From: Cognatilysobacter tabacisoli
GTDB lineage: Bacteria; Pseudomonadota; Gammaproteobacteria; Xanthomonadales; Xanthomonadaceae
Assembly (NCBI RefSeq): GCF_003586305.1
Contig: NZ_QXJI01000001.1
Span: 930,001 to 994,000 of the forward strand
Reading direction: 5' to 3'
DNA: 64,000 nucleotides
The notes beneath the pieces were generated by a model. The model had not been told where the DNA came from. It did not search any database and worked only from the letters and a program-made list of their open reading frames with translations. The position numbers and the translations under genes are program-made. This document shows, one piece after another, positions 32,716 through 44,229 of this stretch. Position 1 is the first letter of the stretch, and each line of letters starts with the position of its first letter.

Positions 32716-34598
32716 TCGTCGCTCCGCGCTGCGGTCATGTCGGGTCTGCTCATTCCGGGAGTATCGAGTCCGTGCAGCGTCGCGTAGATGCGCTCGGCGA
32801 GCGCCTGGTTGACGCCCTCGACCCGGGAGATCTCCTCGACCCCCGCCGCCTTGAGACCGCCCAGCCCCCCGAAGTGCCGCAACAGATTAGCGCGCCGGCG
32901 CGGGCCGATGCCGGGGATATCCTCCAGCCGGCTGCTGTTGCGCGCCTTCTGCCGTCGCCCGCGGTGACCAGTGATCGCGAACCGGTGCGCCTCGTCACGG
33001 ACCTGCTGGACCAGCTGCAGCGCGGGCGACTCGGCCCCGGGGCGCACCGTTCGGCCGTCGGGAAGCAGCAGCTCCTCGTCGCCGGGGCGCCGGGCGGGCC
33101 CCTTCGCGACGCCCACCAGCGCCAGCCCGGCGACGCCGAGCGCATCGAGCGCGGCCCGGGCCTGCGCGACCTGGCCGGCGCCACCGTCGATCAGCAGCAC
33201 GTCCGGCACCACCCCGCCCTCTTCGACCGCCTTGCGGAAGCGCCGTTCGATCGCCTGGTTCATTGCCGCGTAGTCGTCGCCGCCGGTGATCCCGGTGATG
33301 TTGTAGCGGCGGTACTGGCCACGCACCGGGCCGTCGGCATCGAACACCACGCACGAGGCGACCGTGGCCTCGCCCATCGTGTGGCTGATGTCGAAGCACT
33401 CGATGCGCGCGGCGAGCTCCGGCAGCCCGAGCAGGTCGCGCAGCGCCTCGGCCCGCAGCCGCTGGGCCGCGTGGCTGGTGCGCTCGGCGGCCAGCGCCAC
33501 TGCGGCATTGCGCGCGGCCATGTCGACATAGCCGGCGCGTTCGCTGCGCACGCTGGTCTTGATCCGCACCTTGCGTTCGCCAGCGGCGGACAGCGCGTGC
33601 TCGAGCAGCTCGCGGTCGGGGATGTCGCGGTCGAGCACGATCTCCGCCGGCGGCACCTGCTCGCCGTAGTACTGCGAGACGAACGCGGCCAGCACTTCGT
33701 CGGCGCTGTCGCTGCCGTTGGTCTTCGGGAAGAACGACCGCGTGCCCAGGTTGCGGCCGTCGCGGAACGCGAGCAGCACCACGCACGCCGACACGCCCTC
33801 CATCGCGACGGCGAGGACGTCCAGGTCGGCCGCACGCCCGTCGACGTACTGGCGCGCCTGCATCGTCCGGATCGAACCGATCAGGTCGCGCAGGCGCGCG
33901 GCCTCCTCGAAGTCGAGGCGCTGGCTGGCCGACTCCATCGCGCGGCCGAGTTCGTCGGTCAGCTCGTCACTGCGGCCGTCGAGCAGCAGCGAGGCACGGC
34001 GCACCGCCTCAGCGTAGTCGCGCGCAGGCACCATGCCGACGCACGGCGCGCTGCAGCGTCCGATCTGGTGCTGCAGGCACGGTCGCGAGCGGTTGCGGAA
34101 CACGCTGTCCTCGCAGCTGCGCAGCCGGAACAGCTTGTGGATCAGGTTCAGCGTCTCGCGCACCGCCCCGACGCTGGCGTACGGGCCGAAGTAGCGGCCG
34201 GGCACCGAGCGCGGCCCGCGGTGCATCGCGATCCGAGGCCACGGCTCCTGCGTCATCAGCACGTACGGGTAGCTCTTGTCGTCGCGCAGCAGCACGTTGT
34301 AGCGCGGCTTCAGCGACTTGATCAGCTGGTTCTCGAGGATCAGCGCCTCGGCCTCGGTGCGGGTGACCGTGACCTCCATCCGAACCGTGTGCGCCAGCAT
34401 CGTGCCGATTCGCGGCGACTTCGGCGTCGCGTTGAAGTAGCTGGCGACGCGGTGCTTGAGCGCACTGGCCTTGCCGACATACAGCACGGCGTCGTCGGCG
34501 CCGATCATCCGGTACACGCCCGGCGCGGTGCTGAGGGTGCGGACGAAATCCTTGCCGTCGAACGGCGCGGCCGGGCCTGCGCCCTGGGATGCACTCAT
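32712..34598 (-). CDS. uvrC: Excinuclease ABC subunit C
   Basis: 628 residues, normal length. N-terminal GIY-YIG nuclease (GVYRMIGADDAVLYVGKASAL), then a cysteine-containing stretch CLQHQIGRCSAPCVG, a UVR motif near residue 215 (MESASQRLDFEEAARLRDLI), an RNase H-like endonuclease domain (IECFDISHTMGEATVAS, LLIDGGAGQV) and C-terminal helix-hairpin-helix repeats (LEDIPGIGPRRRANLL). It makes the dual incisions of nucleotide excision repair with UvrA and UvrB. It is cotranscribed with pgsA. Confidence 0.97.
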   Translation of the reverse strand: MSASQGAGPAAPFDGKDFVRTLSTAPGVYRMIGADDAVLYVGKASALKHRVASYFNATPKSPRIGTMLAHTVRMEVTVTRTEAEALILENQLIKSLKPRYNVLLRDDKSYPYVLMTQEPWPRIAMHRGPRSVPGRYFGPYASVGAVRETLNLIHKLFRLRSCEDSVFRNRSRPCLQHQIGRCSAPCVGMVPARDYAEAVRRASLLLDGRSDELTDELGRAMESASQRLDFEEAARLRDLIGSIRTMQARQYVDGRAADLDVLAVAMEGVSACVVLLAFRDGRNLGTRSFFPKTNGSDSADEVLAAFVSQYYGEQVPPAEIVLDRDIPDRELLEHALSAAGERKVRIKTSVRSERAGYVDMAARNAAVALAAERTSHAAQRLRAEALRDLLGLPELAARIECFDISHTMGEATVASCVVFDADGPVRGQYRRYNITGITGGDDYAAMNQAIERRFRKAVEEGGVVPDVLLIDGGAGQVAQARAALDALGVAGLALVGVAKGPARRPGDEELLLPDGRTVRPGAESPALQLVQQVRDEAHRFAITGHRGRRQKARNSSRLEDIPGIGPRRRANLLRHFGGLGGLKAAGVEEISRVEGVNQALAERIYATLHGLDTPGMSRPDMTAARSDE

Positions 34599-34713
34599 GC
34601 GCGCCTACCCACGCGGACGCGCGTGCCGGCGCGGAACGGCGCGGTGGGGCTTGGATACGAGGGCGCGTGCGGAGCGTGCATCGGCGAACGACATGGGGCC
34701 GAGTATGCCCCGG

Positions 34714-35202
34714 TCAAGGCGAGCGCCGCGGCGCGGCGGCCGATTCAGCCAGGAGGCGGGCCACGACGCCGTCGGCGGCGGCGTCGAGCAGCGCCCAGAC
34801 CCGCTCGAACGCGCGTTCGTCACCGGTGTACGGATCGGGAACGTCGGCGGCAGCGATGCCCGCCCATACGAGCAGCCGCTCGGCGCGGGGATGACAGGAC
34901 GGATCGATGCGACGACGCACCGCATCCAGGTTGTCGCCGTCGGCGCACAGCAGCCAGTCGAACCGCTCGCCGTCGGCCGCGACGAGCTCGCGGGCCCGCT
35001 GCCCGCCGATTTCGATGCCGTGCCGTCGAGCCGTCGAGATCGCGCGCCGATCCGGCGGCTGGCCCACGTGCCAGTCCCCGGTGCCGGCCGAATCGACGTC
35101 GACGCGGCCCCGCAGCGGCGACGCCTCGATCCGCGCGCGGATCAGGCCCTCCGCCATCGGCGACCGGCAGATGTTGCCGAGGCAGACGACCAGCAGCCGC
35201 AT
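34714..35202 (-). CDS. Low-molecular-weight protein-tyrosine phosphatase
   Basis: 162 residues. The P-loop VCLGNICRSPMAEG (CX5R) is at the N terminus and the general-acid motif DPYTGD near residue 125. Such enzymes dephosphorylate tyrosine kinases that control polysaccharide export, or other phosphotyrosine proteins. It is the last gene of the envelope run, 7 bases after kdsB; no BY-kinase gene is nearby. Confidence 0.92.
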   Translation of the reverse strand: MRLLVVCLGNICRSPMAEGLIRARIEASPLRGRVDVDSAGTGDWHVGQPPDRRAISTARRHGIEIGGQRARELVAADGERFDWLLCADGDNLDAVRRRIDPSCHPRAERLLVWAGIAAADVPDPYTGDERAFERVWALLDAAADGVVARLLAESAAAPRRSP

Positions 35203-35209
35203 CGGCGCC

Positions 35210-35980
35210 TCAGGCGCTCCCGGCCGCGATGCGCGCCTCGGCGCGCGCGAGGTCCTCGGGCGTGTCGACGCCCGGCGGGAACGGCGCCGGCGTCGTCGCG
35301 ATCGCGATGCGGAAGCCCGCTTCGAGCACGCGGAGCTGTTCGAGCGATTCCACCTGCTCCAGCCGTCCGGCGGGCATCGCCGCGAAGCGCTGCAGGAAGC
35401 CGGCACGGTACGCGTAGATTCCGATATGGCGCAGCCACTCGCCGGGCGGCAGCACGCTGCGGTCGTGGGCGAACGCATCGCGCGGCCAAGGGACTGGCGC
35501 GCGGCTGAAGTACAGGGCGTCGCCGCTGGCGGCACGCACCGCCTTGACCGCGTTCGGATTGAACAGGGTGTCGGCGTCGTCGATCGGCGCGGCCAGCGTG
35601 GCCATCTCGGCGCCGCTGTCGCGCAACAGCGCGGCCACCGCGCGGATGCCTGCGGGCGGGGCGAACGGCTCGTCGCCCTGCAGGTTCACCACCAGCGTGT
35701 CGTCCGGCCAGCCGGCGATGCGCGCGCATTCCGCCAGCCGATCGGTGCCGGACGCGTGCGTCGTCGCGGTCATCGCCACGCGCACCGGGCAGCCGGCAAG
35801 GGCCTCGACGATGCGCTCGTCGTCCGCCGCGACCCACACCTCACGCGCGCCGGCGTCGAGCGCGCGGCGCGCGACGTGCAGCACCAGCGGCTCACCGGCC
35901 AACAGCCGCAGCGGCTTGCCCGGCAGGCGCGAGGCGGCATGGCGGGCAGGAATGGCGACGACGAATTCGGGAGTGCTCAT
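35210..35980 (-). CDS. kdsB: 3-deoxy-manno-octulosonate cytidylyltransferase
   Basis: 256 residues. Nucleotidyltransferase motifs: [27 protein letters not shown] (metal site), and [13 protein letters not shown]. It activates Kdo as CMP-Kdo for lipopolysaccharide inner-core synthesis in the cytoplasm. The ATG at 35980 overlaps the lpxK stop (ATGA). Confidence 0.96.
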   Translation of the reverse strand: MSTPEFVVAIPARHAASRLPGKPLRLLAGEPLVLHVARRALDAGAREVWVAADDERIVEALAGCPVRVAMTATTHASGTDRLAECARIAGWPDDTLVVNLQGDEPFAPPAGIRAVAALLRDSGAEMATLAAPIDDADTLFNPNAVKAVRAASGDALYFSRAPVPWPRDAFAHDRSVLPPGEWLRHIGIYAYRAGFLQRFAAMPAGRLEQVESLEQLRVLEAGFRIAIATTPAPFPPGVDTPEDLARAEARIAAGSA

Positions 35981-36996
35981 GCGGACGCCGGGTCGGCCGG
36001 CGCAGCGCCGGGTTTGGGCAGGCGGTCGAGCAGCGACACCCAGAACGCCTCCGGCAGTTCGGCGCGAACCGGCACGCTGTAGTGGAGGTCGCCGGCGAAA
36101 TCGGCGCACTTGACCGCGTCCTTCTCGGTCATCAGCACCGGCAGCGGGCTGCCGAACTGGAAATCGGACGGCTGGTAGCGGTGGTGGTCGGCGAACGCGT
36201 GCGGCACCACGGCGATGCCCATCGCCCGCAGCATCGCGAAGAACCGCTCCGGGTCGCCGATGCCGGCGACCGCGTGCACGCGCAGGCCGTTGAACGACGA
36301 CAGCGCGCGCGGGCGCCCGCCGGTCAGCGGCAGCGCTTGGTCCGCCAGCAGGCGCATCGACCACTCGCCGAACCCCGCGTCGCCGCCGTTGACCACGCGG
36401 AAGTCGCACTGCGCGCCGCGCTCGGGGAGCTCGCGCAGCGGCCCCGCCGGCAGCAGCCGGCCGTTGCCGTAGCGGCGCCGGCCGTCGATCACTTCAATCT
36501 CCAGGTCGCGCGCGAGGCGGTAGTGCTGCAGACCGTCGTCGCAGACGACGATGTCGCAACCGGCGTCGGCGAGCGCTCGCGCCGCCGCGGCGCGGTCGCG
36601 ATCGACGCGCACCTTGGCATTCGTGCGCCGGGCGATCAGCGCCGGCTCGTCGCCCGCGAGCACCGGGTCGGTGTCGCGGTCGATCCACAGCGCCAGTGAT
36701 CCGTTGTCGCGGCCGTAGCCGCGCGTCGCGACGCCCGGATTCCAGCCCTCGGCGCGCAGCCGCTGGACGAGTGCGATCGTCAGCGGCGTCTTGCCCGCGC
36801 CGCCAGCGGTGATGTTGCCGACCACCAGCACCGGCACGCCCGGATGGCGGCGCCGGAACCACCCCTTCCGGTACAGGCGGCGCCGCAGCGAGGTGACGCC
36901 CGCGTACAGCGCCGACAGCCACTGCGCGATCACCGGCACCGGCGCATCGGCGTACCAGTACGACGGCGAGCGCGCCCCGCCCTTGCCGGACGCCAC
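35977..36996 (-). CDS. lpxK: Tetraacyldisaccharide 4'-kinase
   Basis: 339 residues from a GTG start at 36996. The Walker A-like [16 protein letters not shown] (family NxTxGGxGKTP) and [18 protein letters not shown] are diagnostic. It phosphorylates the 4' position of the lipid A disaccharide at the inner membrane. Its first base overlaps the msbA stop codon by one base, and its stop overlaps kdsB. Confidence 0.95.
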   Translation of the reverse strand: MASGKGGARSPSYWYADAPVPVIAQWLSALYAGVTSLRRRLYRKGWFRRRHPGVPVLVVGNITAGGAGKTPLTIALVQRLRAEGWNPGVATRGYGRDNGSLALWIDRDTDPVLAGDEPALIARRTNAKVRVDRDRAAAARALADAGCDIVVCDDGLQHYRLARDLEIEVIDGRRRYGNGRLLPAGPLRELPERGAQCDFRVVNGGDAGFGEWSMRLLADQALPLTGGRPRALSSFNGLRVHAVAGIGDPERFFAMLRAMGIAVVPHAFADHHRYQPSDFQFGSPLPVLMTEKDAVKCADFAGDLHYSVPVRAELPEAFWVSLLDRLPKPGAAPADPASA

Positions 36997-38744
36997 TAGT
37001 CGGGCTCCCGGAACTGCATGCGGTGCAGCCGCGCGTACAGGCCGCCGTGGGCCAGCAGCTCGGCATGCGTCCCGCGTTCGACGATGCGGCCGTGGTCGAG
37101 CACCAGCACTTGGTCGGCATGTTCGATCGTCGACAGGCGGTGGGCGATGACCAGCGTCGTGCGGTCCGGCATCAGCCGTTCGAGGGCGTCCTGCACCAGC
37201 CGCTCGGACTCGGCGTCGAGCGCGGCGGTGGCCTCGTCGAGGATCAGGATCGGGGCGTCCTTCAGCATCGCGCGCGCGATTGCCAGGCGTTGGCGCTGGC
37301 CGCCGGACAGGCGCCCGCCCTCGCTGCCGATCGGCGTGTCGAGCCCGGCCGGCAGCCGCTCGACGAACTCCATCGCGTTCGCGCCGCGCACCGCGCGCTC
37401 CAGCGCCTCCGGCATCGCCTGGTGCATTTCACCGTACGCGACGTTGGCTGCGACCGTGCCGTCGAACAGCATCACCTGCTGGCCCACCAGCGCGATCTGA
37501 CGGCGCAGGTCCGCCAGCCGGTATTCCTGCACCGGGTGGCCATCGAGCAGGATCGCGCCGTGCTCGAGCTCGTAGAAGCGCGGGATCAGCTTGATCAGCG
37601 TCGACTTGCCGCTGCCCGAGCGGCCGACGATCGCGGTGACCGTGCCCGGCTCGGCGCGGAAGCTGACGTCGGCGAGCGCCGGTTCGGACTGCCCGGGGTA
37701 GCGCGCGGACACGTGGCTGAATTCGAGCACGCCGCGCGCGCGCGAGAGAGGACGCGTGCCGGTGTCGGGTTCGTCCGGCGCGTCGAGCACGTCGAACAGG
37801 CGCTCGGCCGATGCCACGCCCCGCTGCAGCATCCCCTGCACGTTGGTGAGCTGCTTCAGCGCGGGGATGATCGCCAGCATCGAGACCATCAGCTTGACGA
37901 AGTCGCCTGCGGTCAGCCGCCCCTGCATCGCCTCGCGCCCCGCGAAGAACAGCAGCAGCGCCAGTCCGACCGCGCCCATCAGCTGCACCACCGCGGACGA
38001 AATGCTGCGCGTCGATTCGACCTTCAGGCTGAGCTTGAGGTGGTGGTCGGCCTGCGCGGTGTAGCGCGCCATCTCGACCGCCTGCGCGCCGTAGACCTTC
38101 ACTTCCTGGTGACTCGACAGCGCCTGGTCGGCGGTCTGCAGCAGCTGCGCACCGCTCTCCTGGATGCGGTGTCCGATGCGCCGGTAGCGGCGGCCGACCG
38201 TGTCCATCATCCATGCCAGCAGCGGGCCGAGCAGCAGGATCGCCAGCGTGACCCGCCAGCTGGTCCATAGCATCACGCCCAGCATTGCCAGCACCTGCAG
38301 CGACTGCTGCAGCATCACCTTGGCCGCGTCGATCGCCGCCTGCGCGACCTGGTCGCTGTCGGAGCCGAGCTTGGTCAGCATCGACGGCACCGGCTCGTTG
38401 TCGAACCGCAGGCCCGGCAGGCGCAGGTACTTGGCGAGCACCGACACGCGCAGGTCGCGGGCGATGCTGCGCGCCGAACGCGCCATGAAGGTGTCGGTCA
38501 GGTAGCCCGCCACGCCGCGCGCGAGGAAGATCCCGACGATCGCCAGCGGCAGCCACACCACGACCGCGTCGTTGCGCTTGATGAAGGTCTCGTCGACCAC
38601 CGGCTTCATCAGCGCGGTGAAGCCGGCGGCCGCGGCCGCCTCGATCAGCATGCCGACCAGCGCGACCGCGAGCAGCAGGCGGTACGGGCGGGCGAACCCG
38701 ACCAGCCGCCGGTACGTCTGCCAGGGCGACGGCGCCTCGCTCAC
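36996..38744 (-). CDS. msbA: Lipid A export ATP-binding/permease protein
   Basis: 582 residues. Six membrane helices lie in the N-terminal half (ABC_membrane), then a nucleotide-binding domain with Walker [10 protein letters not shown], signature [13 protein letters not shown], Walker [12 protein letters not shown] and the H-loop [12 protein letters not shown]. It flips lipid A-core across the inner membrane. It is coupled to exbD upstream by ATGA and to lpxK downstream, the usual xanthomonad order. Confidence 0.95.
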   Translation of the reverse strand: MSEAPSPWQTYRRLVGFARPYRLLLAVALVGMLIEAAAAAGFTALMKPVVDETFIKRNDAVVVWLPLAIVGIFLARGVAGYLTDTFMARSARSIARDLRVSVLAKYLRLPGLRFDNEPVPSMLTKLGSDSDQVAQAAIDAAKVMLQQSLQVLAMLGVMLWTSWRVTLAILLLGPLLAWMMDTVGRRYRRIGHRIQESGAQLLQTADQALSSHQEVKVYGAQAVEMARYTAQADHHLKLSLKVESTRSISSAVVQLMGAVGLALLLFFAGREAMQGRLTAGDFVKLMVSMLAIIPALKQLTNVQGMLQRGVASAERLFDVLDAPDEPDTGTRPLSRARGVLEFSHVSARYPGQSEPALADVSFRAEPGTVTAIVGRSGSGKSTLIKLIPRFYELEHGAILLDGHPVQEYRLADLRRQIALVGQQVMLFDGTVAANVAYGEMHQAMPEALERAVRGANAMEFVERLPAGLDTPIGSEGGRLSGGQRQRLAIARAMLKDAPILILDEATAALDAESERLVQDALERLMPDRTTLVIAHRLSTIEHADQVLVLDHGRIVERGTHAELLAHGGLYARLHRMQFREPD

Positions 38745-39190
38745 CGGCGCGCGCCCTCGGCCGGCGCCGCGGCGCGCGTCTCCGGTGCGGTCGCGATCAT
38801 CACCCGCTGGAAACCGAGCTGGCCGAGCGCGTCGTAGGCGGTGACCACGGCCTGGTGCGGGGTGCGCGCATCGGCGCGCAGCAGGACCGGGCGATCGCGG
38901 TCGGTGCCGGCGACCTCCGACAGCGTGGCCTTCAGCGATTCGAGGTCGTCACGCAGCACCTCGCGATCGTCGACGAAGTAGCGCCCGTCGGCGTTGACCA
39001 GCACGCTGAGCGCCTTGCTCGTGTCGCTGGCCGCCTCGCCGGTGGCGCGCGGCAGCTCGAGCTTCAGCACCGAGCGGGCGTCGAACGTGGCGGTGACGAC
39101 GAAGAAGATGATCAGCACCAGGATGACGTCGATCAGCGGGACCAGGTTGATCTCCGGTTCGTCGTCCTTGCGGTGGTCGCGGATGCGCAT
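38741..39190 (-). CDS. exbD: Biopolymer transport protein ExbD/TolR
   Basis: 149 residues. After a short cytoplasmic N terminus there is one membrane helix, INLVPLIDVILVLIIFFVVTATF, with the functional Asp (PLIDVIL); a periplasmic domain follows. With ExbB it forms a proton-driven motor that energises TonB-type transport. It lies 16 bases after exbB and overlaps msbA. Confidence 0.93.
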   Translation of the reverse strand: MRIRDHRKDDEPEINLVPLIDVILVLIIFFVVTATFDARSVLKLELPRATGEAASDTSKALSVLVNADGRYFVDDREVLRDDLESLKATLSEVAGTDRDRPVLLRADARTPHQAVVTAYDALGQLGFQRVMIATAPETRAAAPAEGARR

Positions 39191-39206
39191 GCGCGGCCGG
39201 CCCGGC

Positions 39207-39881
39207 TCAGGTGCCGCTGACGGCGGGGGTGATGCCGTGCGTGCCGGGGGCGACCTTGACCGCGGCCGGACGCAGGCCCGAGGACGCGTCGAGCGTGTCG
39301 ATCAGCTGGATCGCCTCGTGCTCCATCGCGACGATGTACTCGGCGATGCGGCCGCGGAACCAGCGGTGCGCGATCAGCGCCGGGATCGCGACGATCATGC
39401 CCGCCGCCGTGCACACCAGCGCCTTGCCGATGCCGCCGGCGAGCTGGTTCACGTCGCCGATGCCGCTGTCGAGGATGCCGAGGAACATCTGGATCATGCC
39501 GACAACGGTGCCGAACAGGCCCAGCAGCGGGCCGGCGGCGGAAATCGTGCCGAGCGTGTTGAGGAACTTCTCCATCCGGTGGACGAGGTGCCGGCCGACG
39601 TCCTCGATGCGTTCGCGGATCTGGTCGCGCGGGCGGTTGCGCACGTCGAGCGCGGCGGCCAGCAGTTCGCCGAGCGGCGAAGTCGCGCGCAGCGATTCGA
39701 TGTGCGCCGGGTCGAGCTTGCCGCGGCCGGCCCACGCGCGGACTTCCTTGCCCAGGCCCGGGGGCAGGACCGTCGCGCGCCGCAGCGTCCAGGCGCGCTC
39801 GACGATGATCGCCAGCGCCAGGGCGGACAGCATCAGCAACGGAATCATCGGCCACCCGCCGGCCTTGACCAGTTCCAGCAC
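39207..39881 (-). CDS. exbB: MotA/TolQ/ExbB proton channel family protein
   Basis: About 224 residues with three membrane helices. The first is LVKAGGWPMIPLLMLSALALAIIVERAW; the conserved block is LGTISAAGPLLGLFGTVVGMIQMF, then LVCTAAGMIVAIPALIAHRWF. The GTG at 39881 is preferred because CCGGGAG stands about 9 bases before it; a GTG at 39890 would touch that sequence. It forms the pentameric channel of the ExbBD complex. A 65-base gap separates it from comEC upstream. Confidence 0.92.
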   Translation of the reverse strand: MLELVKAGGWPMIPLLMLSALALAIIVERAWTLRRATVLPPGLGKEVRAWAGRGKLDPAHIESLRATSPLGELLAAALDVRNRPRDQIRERIEDVGRHLVHRMEKFLNTLGTISAAGPLLGLFGTVVGMIQMFLGILDSGIGDVNQLAGGIGKALVCTAAGMIVAIPALIAHRWFRGRIAEYIVAMEHEAIQLIDTLDASSGLRPAAVKVAPGTHGITPAVSGT

Positions 39882-39946
39882 CTGCAACACTCCCGGCCCG
39901 TGGCCGCGTCGATCCGGCCGGTAGGATAGCCCAGACGTTGCGCGGC

Positions 39947-42280
39947 CTAGCGGCGGCCGGCGTCCCACAGCCGCGGCTGTGCGGCGCGTCGCGTTTCGAT
40001 CGCCGGCCCGCCCGGCTGCAGCCGCACGGTGATCGCGCCGCTGGTGGCGGTGTCGTGCACCTGCGCACCCGCGCGGATCCAGCGGTCGACCACCTCCGCG
40101 CGCGGGTGGCCGAAGCGGTTGCCGAATCCCGACGCGACCAGCGCGAACCTGGCGCCCGTCGCCGCGACCCATTCAGCCGACGACGATCCGCTGCTGCCGT
40201 GGTGCGCGACAAGCATGACGTCGGCGCGAACGTCGGCGGCAGAACGCGCCAGCAGGCGCTGTTCGATCACGTCGCCGATATCGCCGGTCAGCAGGACGCT
40301 GCCGTATGCGCTGTCGATCCGCAGCACGCAGCTCGACTCGTTGCGCAGGTACGGAAAGTGATCCGCGGGGTGCAGGTAGCGGAACCGCACCCCGTCCCAT
40401 TGCCAGCCGTCACCGGCGCGGCAGGGCGCCGCCGATGCGGTCGGCGCGCCCGGCGGGGTCTCCACGCGCCCGACCGGCAGCGCGGCGCGGACCGCCTCCC
40501 ACCCGCCGGCATGGTCGTTGTCGCCGTGGCTGACGACGGCCCGGTCCAGTCGCCTCACGCCGCGTGCGCGCAGCGCCGGCACGACCGCGCGCTCCCCCGC
40601 GTCGAAGCCTTCCTCGATGGCCGGCCCCATGTCGTAGAGCAGCGCGTGGCGCGAGGTGCGGACCAGCACCGACAGGCCCTGTCCGACGTCGATCACGTCG
40701 AGCGCCACCTCGCCCTGCGACGGCAGGCGGCGGTCGGGCAGCAGCAGCGGCAGCCACAGCAGCGGCGCGAGCCACTTGGCCGGCACGCCGCGCGGCAAGA
40801 GCAGCCAGAACGCACCGAGCAGCGCCATAGGCAGCGCGAACCAGCGCGGCTCCGGCAGCCACCACAGCGCCAGCGGGCTGTCGCCGAGGCGCTCGAACAG
40901 GGGCCACGACCGTTCGAACGCCCAGCCCGACGCGCGCCACGCCCATACGCCGGCGCCGTCCGCGACCGCCTCCAAGCCTGTCCCCACCAGGGCCAGCGGC
41001 ACCACGACGAGGCTCCACCATGGCACTGCGACCAGGTTGGCCAGCGGCCCGGCCAGCGACGCCTCGCCGAACATCACCACGCCGACAGGGAGCAAGCCGA
41101 TCGTCGCCACGCCCTGCGCGGACAGGAAGTCCCGCAGCGGCCGCGCCGGTCCGTGCGGCAGGCACCACACCAGCCACGCGACGCCGGCGAAGCTCAGCCA
41201 GAACCCCGCCGACAGCAGCGCCAGCGGATCGACCAGCACGATCGCGACGGCCGCCAGCGCGAGCGACTCGGCGATGCGCAGCGGCCGACGCGCCATGCGC
41301 GCGCCGGCGACGACCGCGATCATCAGCGCGGTGCGCAGCGTCGGCAGCGCGAAACCCGCGACCGCGGCGTAAACGACCGCGCCAATGACCGCCGCGCCCG
41401 CCGCGCCGACCGGCGCCGGCACCCGCCGCCCCCAGCCGGGCAGCAGCCACCACAGCCCTCGAGCCAAGAGCGCGAAGAATCCCGCGACCAGGCCCACGTG
41501 GAAGCCGGAAATCGCAACGAGGTGGGTCAGGCCGTTGGCGCGCAGGGTGTTCCAGTCGGCGTCATCCAGCCCGCGGGTGTCGCCGAGCGCCAGCGCGCGG
41601 ACGAAGCGTGCACCCTGCCCTGGCACGCGCGCGGCGATGCGGTCGGACACGGTCTCCCGCCACGCCGCCAGGCCGCGCGCCGGCGCCAGTCGCCGTGCAC
41701 TGCCGGGATCGGCCAGGTAGCCGGTGCCGGTGAGGCGCTGGGCCAGCGCGTGCTGCTCGGCATCGACACCACCGGGGTTGCGCAGGCCACGGGGGGCACG
41801 CACGCGCACGGCGAACCGCCAGCGCTCGCCGGCGCGCAGCGCGTGGCGCCGCAGCGGCCCACCCGTTGCGGCATCGGCCTCGTACCACGCCAGGCGGAGC
41901 GTGCGGCCGGGGGCAAGGCCTTCGGGCCTGGCACCGTAGATGGATTCGATCCGCACGTGGAACCGCGTGCGTCGCGGCTCGTGCACCGGCAGGTCGACGA
42001 CGGTCGCGATGAGCGTCGCGTCGGTGCGGTCCCAGGACGGGGGCAGGTGCAGCGACAGCGCATACGCGGCATGCAGGCCGGCGAGCGCGAAGCCGGCGAC
42101 GGTGGCGCCGACCCAGCGCCATCGGTGCGGCTGCCGCCACAGGGCCACGCCGACGGCAAGCAGGGCCAGCGACAGCGGCCACGGCGCCAGCCACGGCAGT
42201 CGCAGGCAGGCCAGCGCGCCGGCCAGCAGCCCGAGTGCCGGGGCGATTGCGAAGGGCGGCGTCCGTGCCGCGGGTGGCAT
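39947..42280 (-). CDS. comEC: DNA internalisation-related competence protein ComEC/Rec2
   Basis: 777 residues. An N-terminal hydrophobic and OB-like region, a central multi-helix competence domain (LVAISGFHVGLVAGFFALL), and a C-terminal metallo-beta-lactamase-like domain with VSHGDNDHAGG and VAHHGSSGSS. It forms the inner-membrane channel for single-stranded DNA uptake, with the lactamase-like domain thought to degrade the second strand. It starts 4 bases after lolD. Confidence 0.94.
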   Translation of the reverse strand: MPPAARTPPFAIAPALGLLAGALACLRLPWLAPWPLSLALLAVGVALWRQPHRWRWVGATVAGFALAGLHAAYALSLHLPPSWDRTDATLIATVVDLPVHEPRRTRFHVRIESIYGARPEGLAPGRTLRLAWYEADAATGGPLRRHALRAGERWRFAVRVRAPRGLRNPGGVDAEQHALAQRLTGTGYLADPGSARRLAPARGLAAWRETVSDRIAARVPGQGARFVRALALGDTRGLDDADWNTLRANGLTHLVAISGFHVGLVAGFFALLARGLWWLLPGWGRRVPAPVGAAGAAVIGAVVYAAVAGFALPTLRTALMIAVVAGARMARRPLRIAESLALAAVAIVLVDPLALLSAGFWLSFAGVAWLVWCLPHGPARPLRDFLSAQGVATIGLLPVGVVMFGEASLAGPLANLVAVPWWSLVVVPLALVGTGLEAVADGAGVWAWRASGWAFERSWPLFERLGDSPLALWWLPEPRWFALPMALLGAFWLLLPRGVPAKWLAPLLWLPLLLPDRRLPSQGEVALDVIDVGQGLSVLVRTSRHALLYDMGPAIEEGFDAGERAVVPALRARGVRRLDRAVVSHGDNDHAGGWEAVRAALPVGRVETPPGAPTASAAPCRAGDGWQWDGVRFRYLHPADHFPYLRNESSCVLRIDSAYGSVLLTGDIGDVIEQRLLARSAADVRADVMLVAHHGSSGSSSAEWVAATGARFALVASGFGNRFGHPRAEVVDRWIRAGAQVHDTATSGAITVRLQPGGPAIETRRAAQPRLWDAGRR

Positions 42281-42284
42281 CGCG

Positions 42285-42981
<697 letters not shown>

Positions 42982-42989
<8 letters not shown>

Positions 42990-44223
42990 AGCGCAGCGCC
43001 TCCGCCGGCGCCGTGCGCGCTGCGCGCCAGGCCGGGTAGATCGTCGCGACGAACGCCATCGCCAGCGCCACCAGCGCGATCGTCGTGACGTCGCTGGCCT
43101 GGAGTTCGGTCGGCAGGCCGGTGATGTAGTAGACGTCCTCGGGCAGCAGCTGGACGCTGAGCACCGCCTCGATCGCCTTGAGGATGTGCTCCAGGTTGAG
43201 GGTCAGCGTGATGCCGCCGACCACCCCGAGCACGGTGCCGATGACCCCGATCAACGTGCCCTGCACCATGAACACCTGCATCACCGCGCGCGGCGTCAGG
43301 CCGAGCGTGCGCAGGATGGCGATGTCGGCTTGCTTGTCGGTCACCAGCATCACCTGCGACGACACCAGGTTGAACGCGCCCATCGCGATGATCAGCGACA
43401 GCAGGATCGCCATGATGGTCTTCTCCATCTTCAGCGCGCGGAACATGTTCGCGTTCTCGCTGGTCCAGTCGCTGACCTGGTAGGTGCCCAGGCTCACGGC
43501 CAGGTCGCGCGCGACTTCCCACGCACGGTCCATGTCGTGCAGCCGCAGCCGCACGCCGGTGACCCCCTCGCCCATCCGCAGCACCCGCTGCAGGTCGCCC
43601 ATGTGCACGACGGCCAGGCCCTTGTCGAACTCGTTGTAGCCGGCCTCGAAGATTCCGCTGACGGTGAACCGCTTGAGCTGCGGCAGCGCGCCGACGGGCG
43701 TGCTGCGGATGTCGGACGTGGTCACCACGACGCTGTCGCCGACGCCGACGCCGAGCCAGAGCGCGAGCTCCTTGCCGAGCACGATGTTGAAGGCGCCCGG
43801 GCGCAGGTCCGTCAGCTTGCCCTGCACCATCTTGTCGGCCAGCACCGACACCCGCGCCTCGTCGGCGGGCACGACGCCGCGCACCAGCGCCGGCTGGTTG
43901 CGGAGGCCGGAGATCAGCGCCTCCTTCTCGACGTACGGGGCGGCGCCCGCGACGCGCTTGTCGACGAGCGCCTTCGCGACCGCGTCGGGCCAGTCCGTCA
44001 GGGGTTCCCCGTACCCGCTGACGGTGGCGTGCGCGGCCATCTGCAGCATGCGGTCGCGGATCTCGCGCTGGAAGCCGCTCATCACCGCGAGCGTCGTGAT
44101 CAGCGCCGCGACGCCCAAGGCGATGCCGAGGATGGACGCCAGCGAGATGAAGGAAATGAAGCCGTTCCGGCGCTTGGCCCGGAGATAGCGCAGGCCGATG
44201 GCCACGGGGATGGGTTTGAACAT
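42982..44223 (-). CDS. lolC: Lipoprotein-releasing ABC transporter permease (LolC/E family)
   Basis: 413 residues. Four membrane helices with the MacB/FtsX topology: one near residue 25, a long periplasmic domain, then three C-terminal helices including [20 protein letters not shown]. The opening [26 protein letters not shown] is typical of LolC/E. As only one permease gene is present, it may act as a homodimer (LolF-like arrangement); that is inference. It starts 6 bases after ygfX. Confidence 0.93.
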
Positions 44224-44229
44224 AGGCCG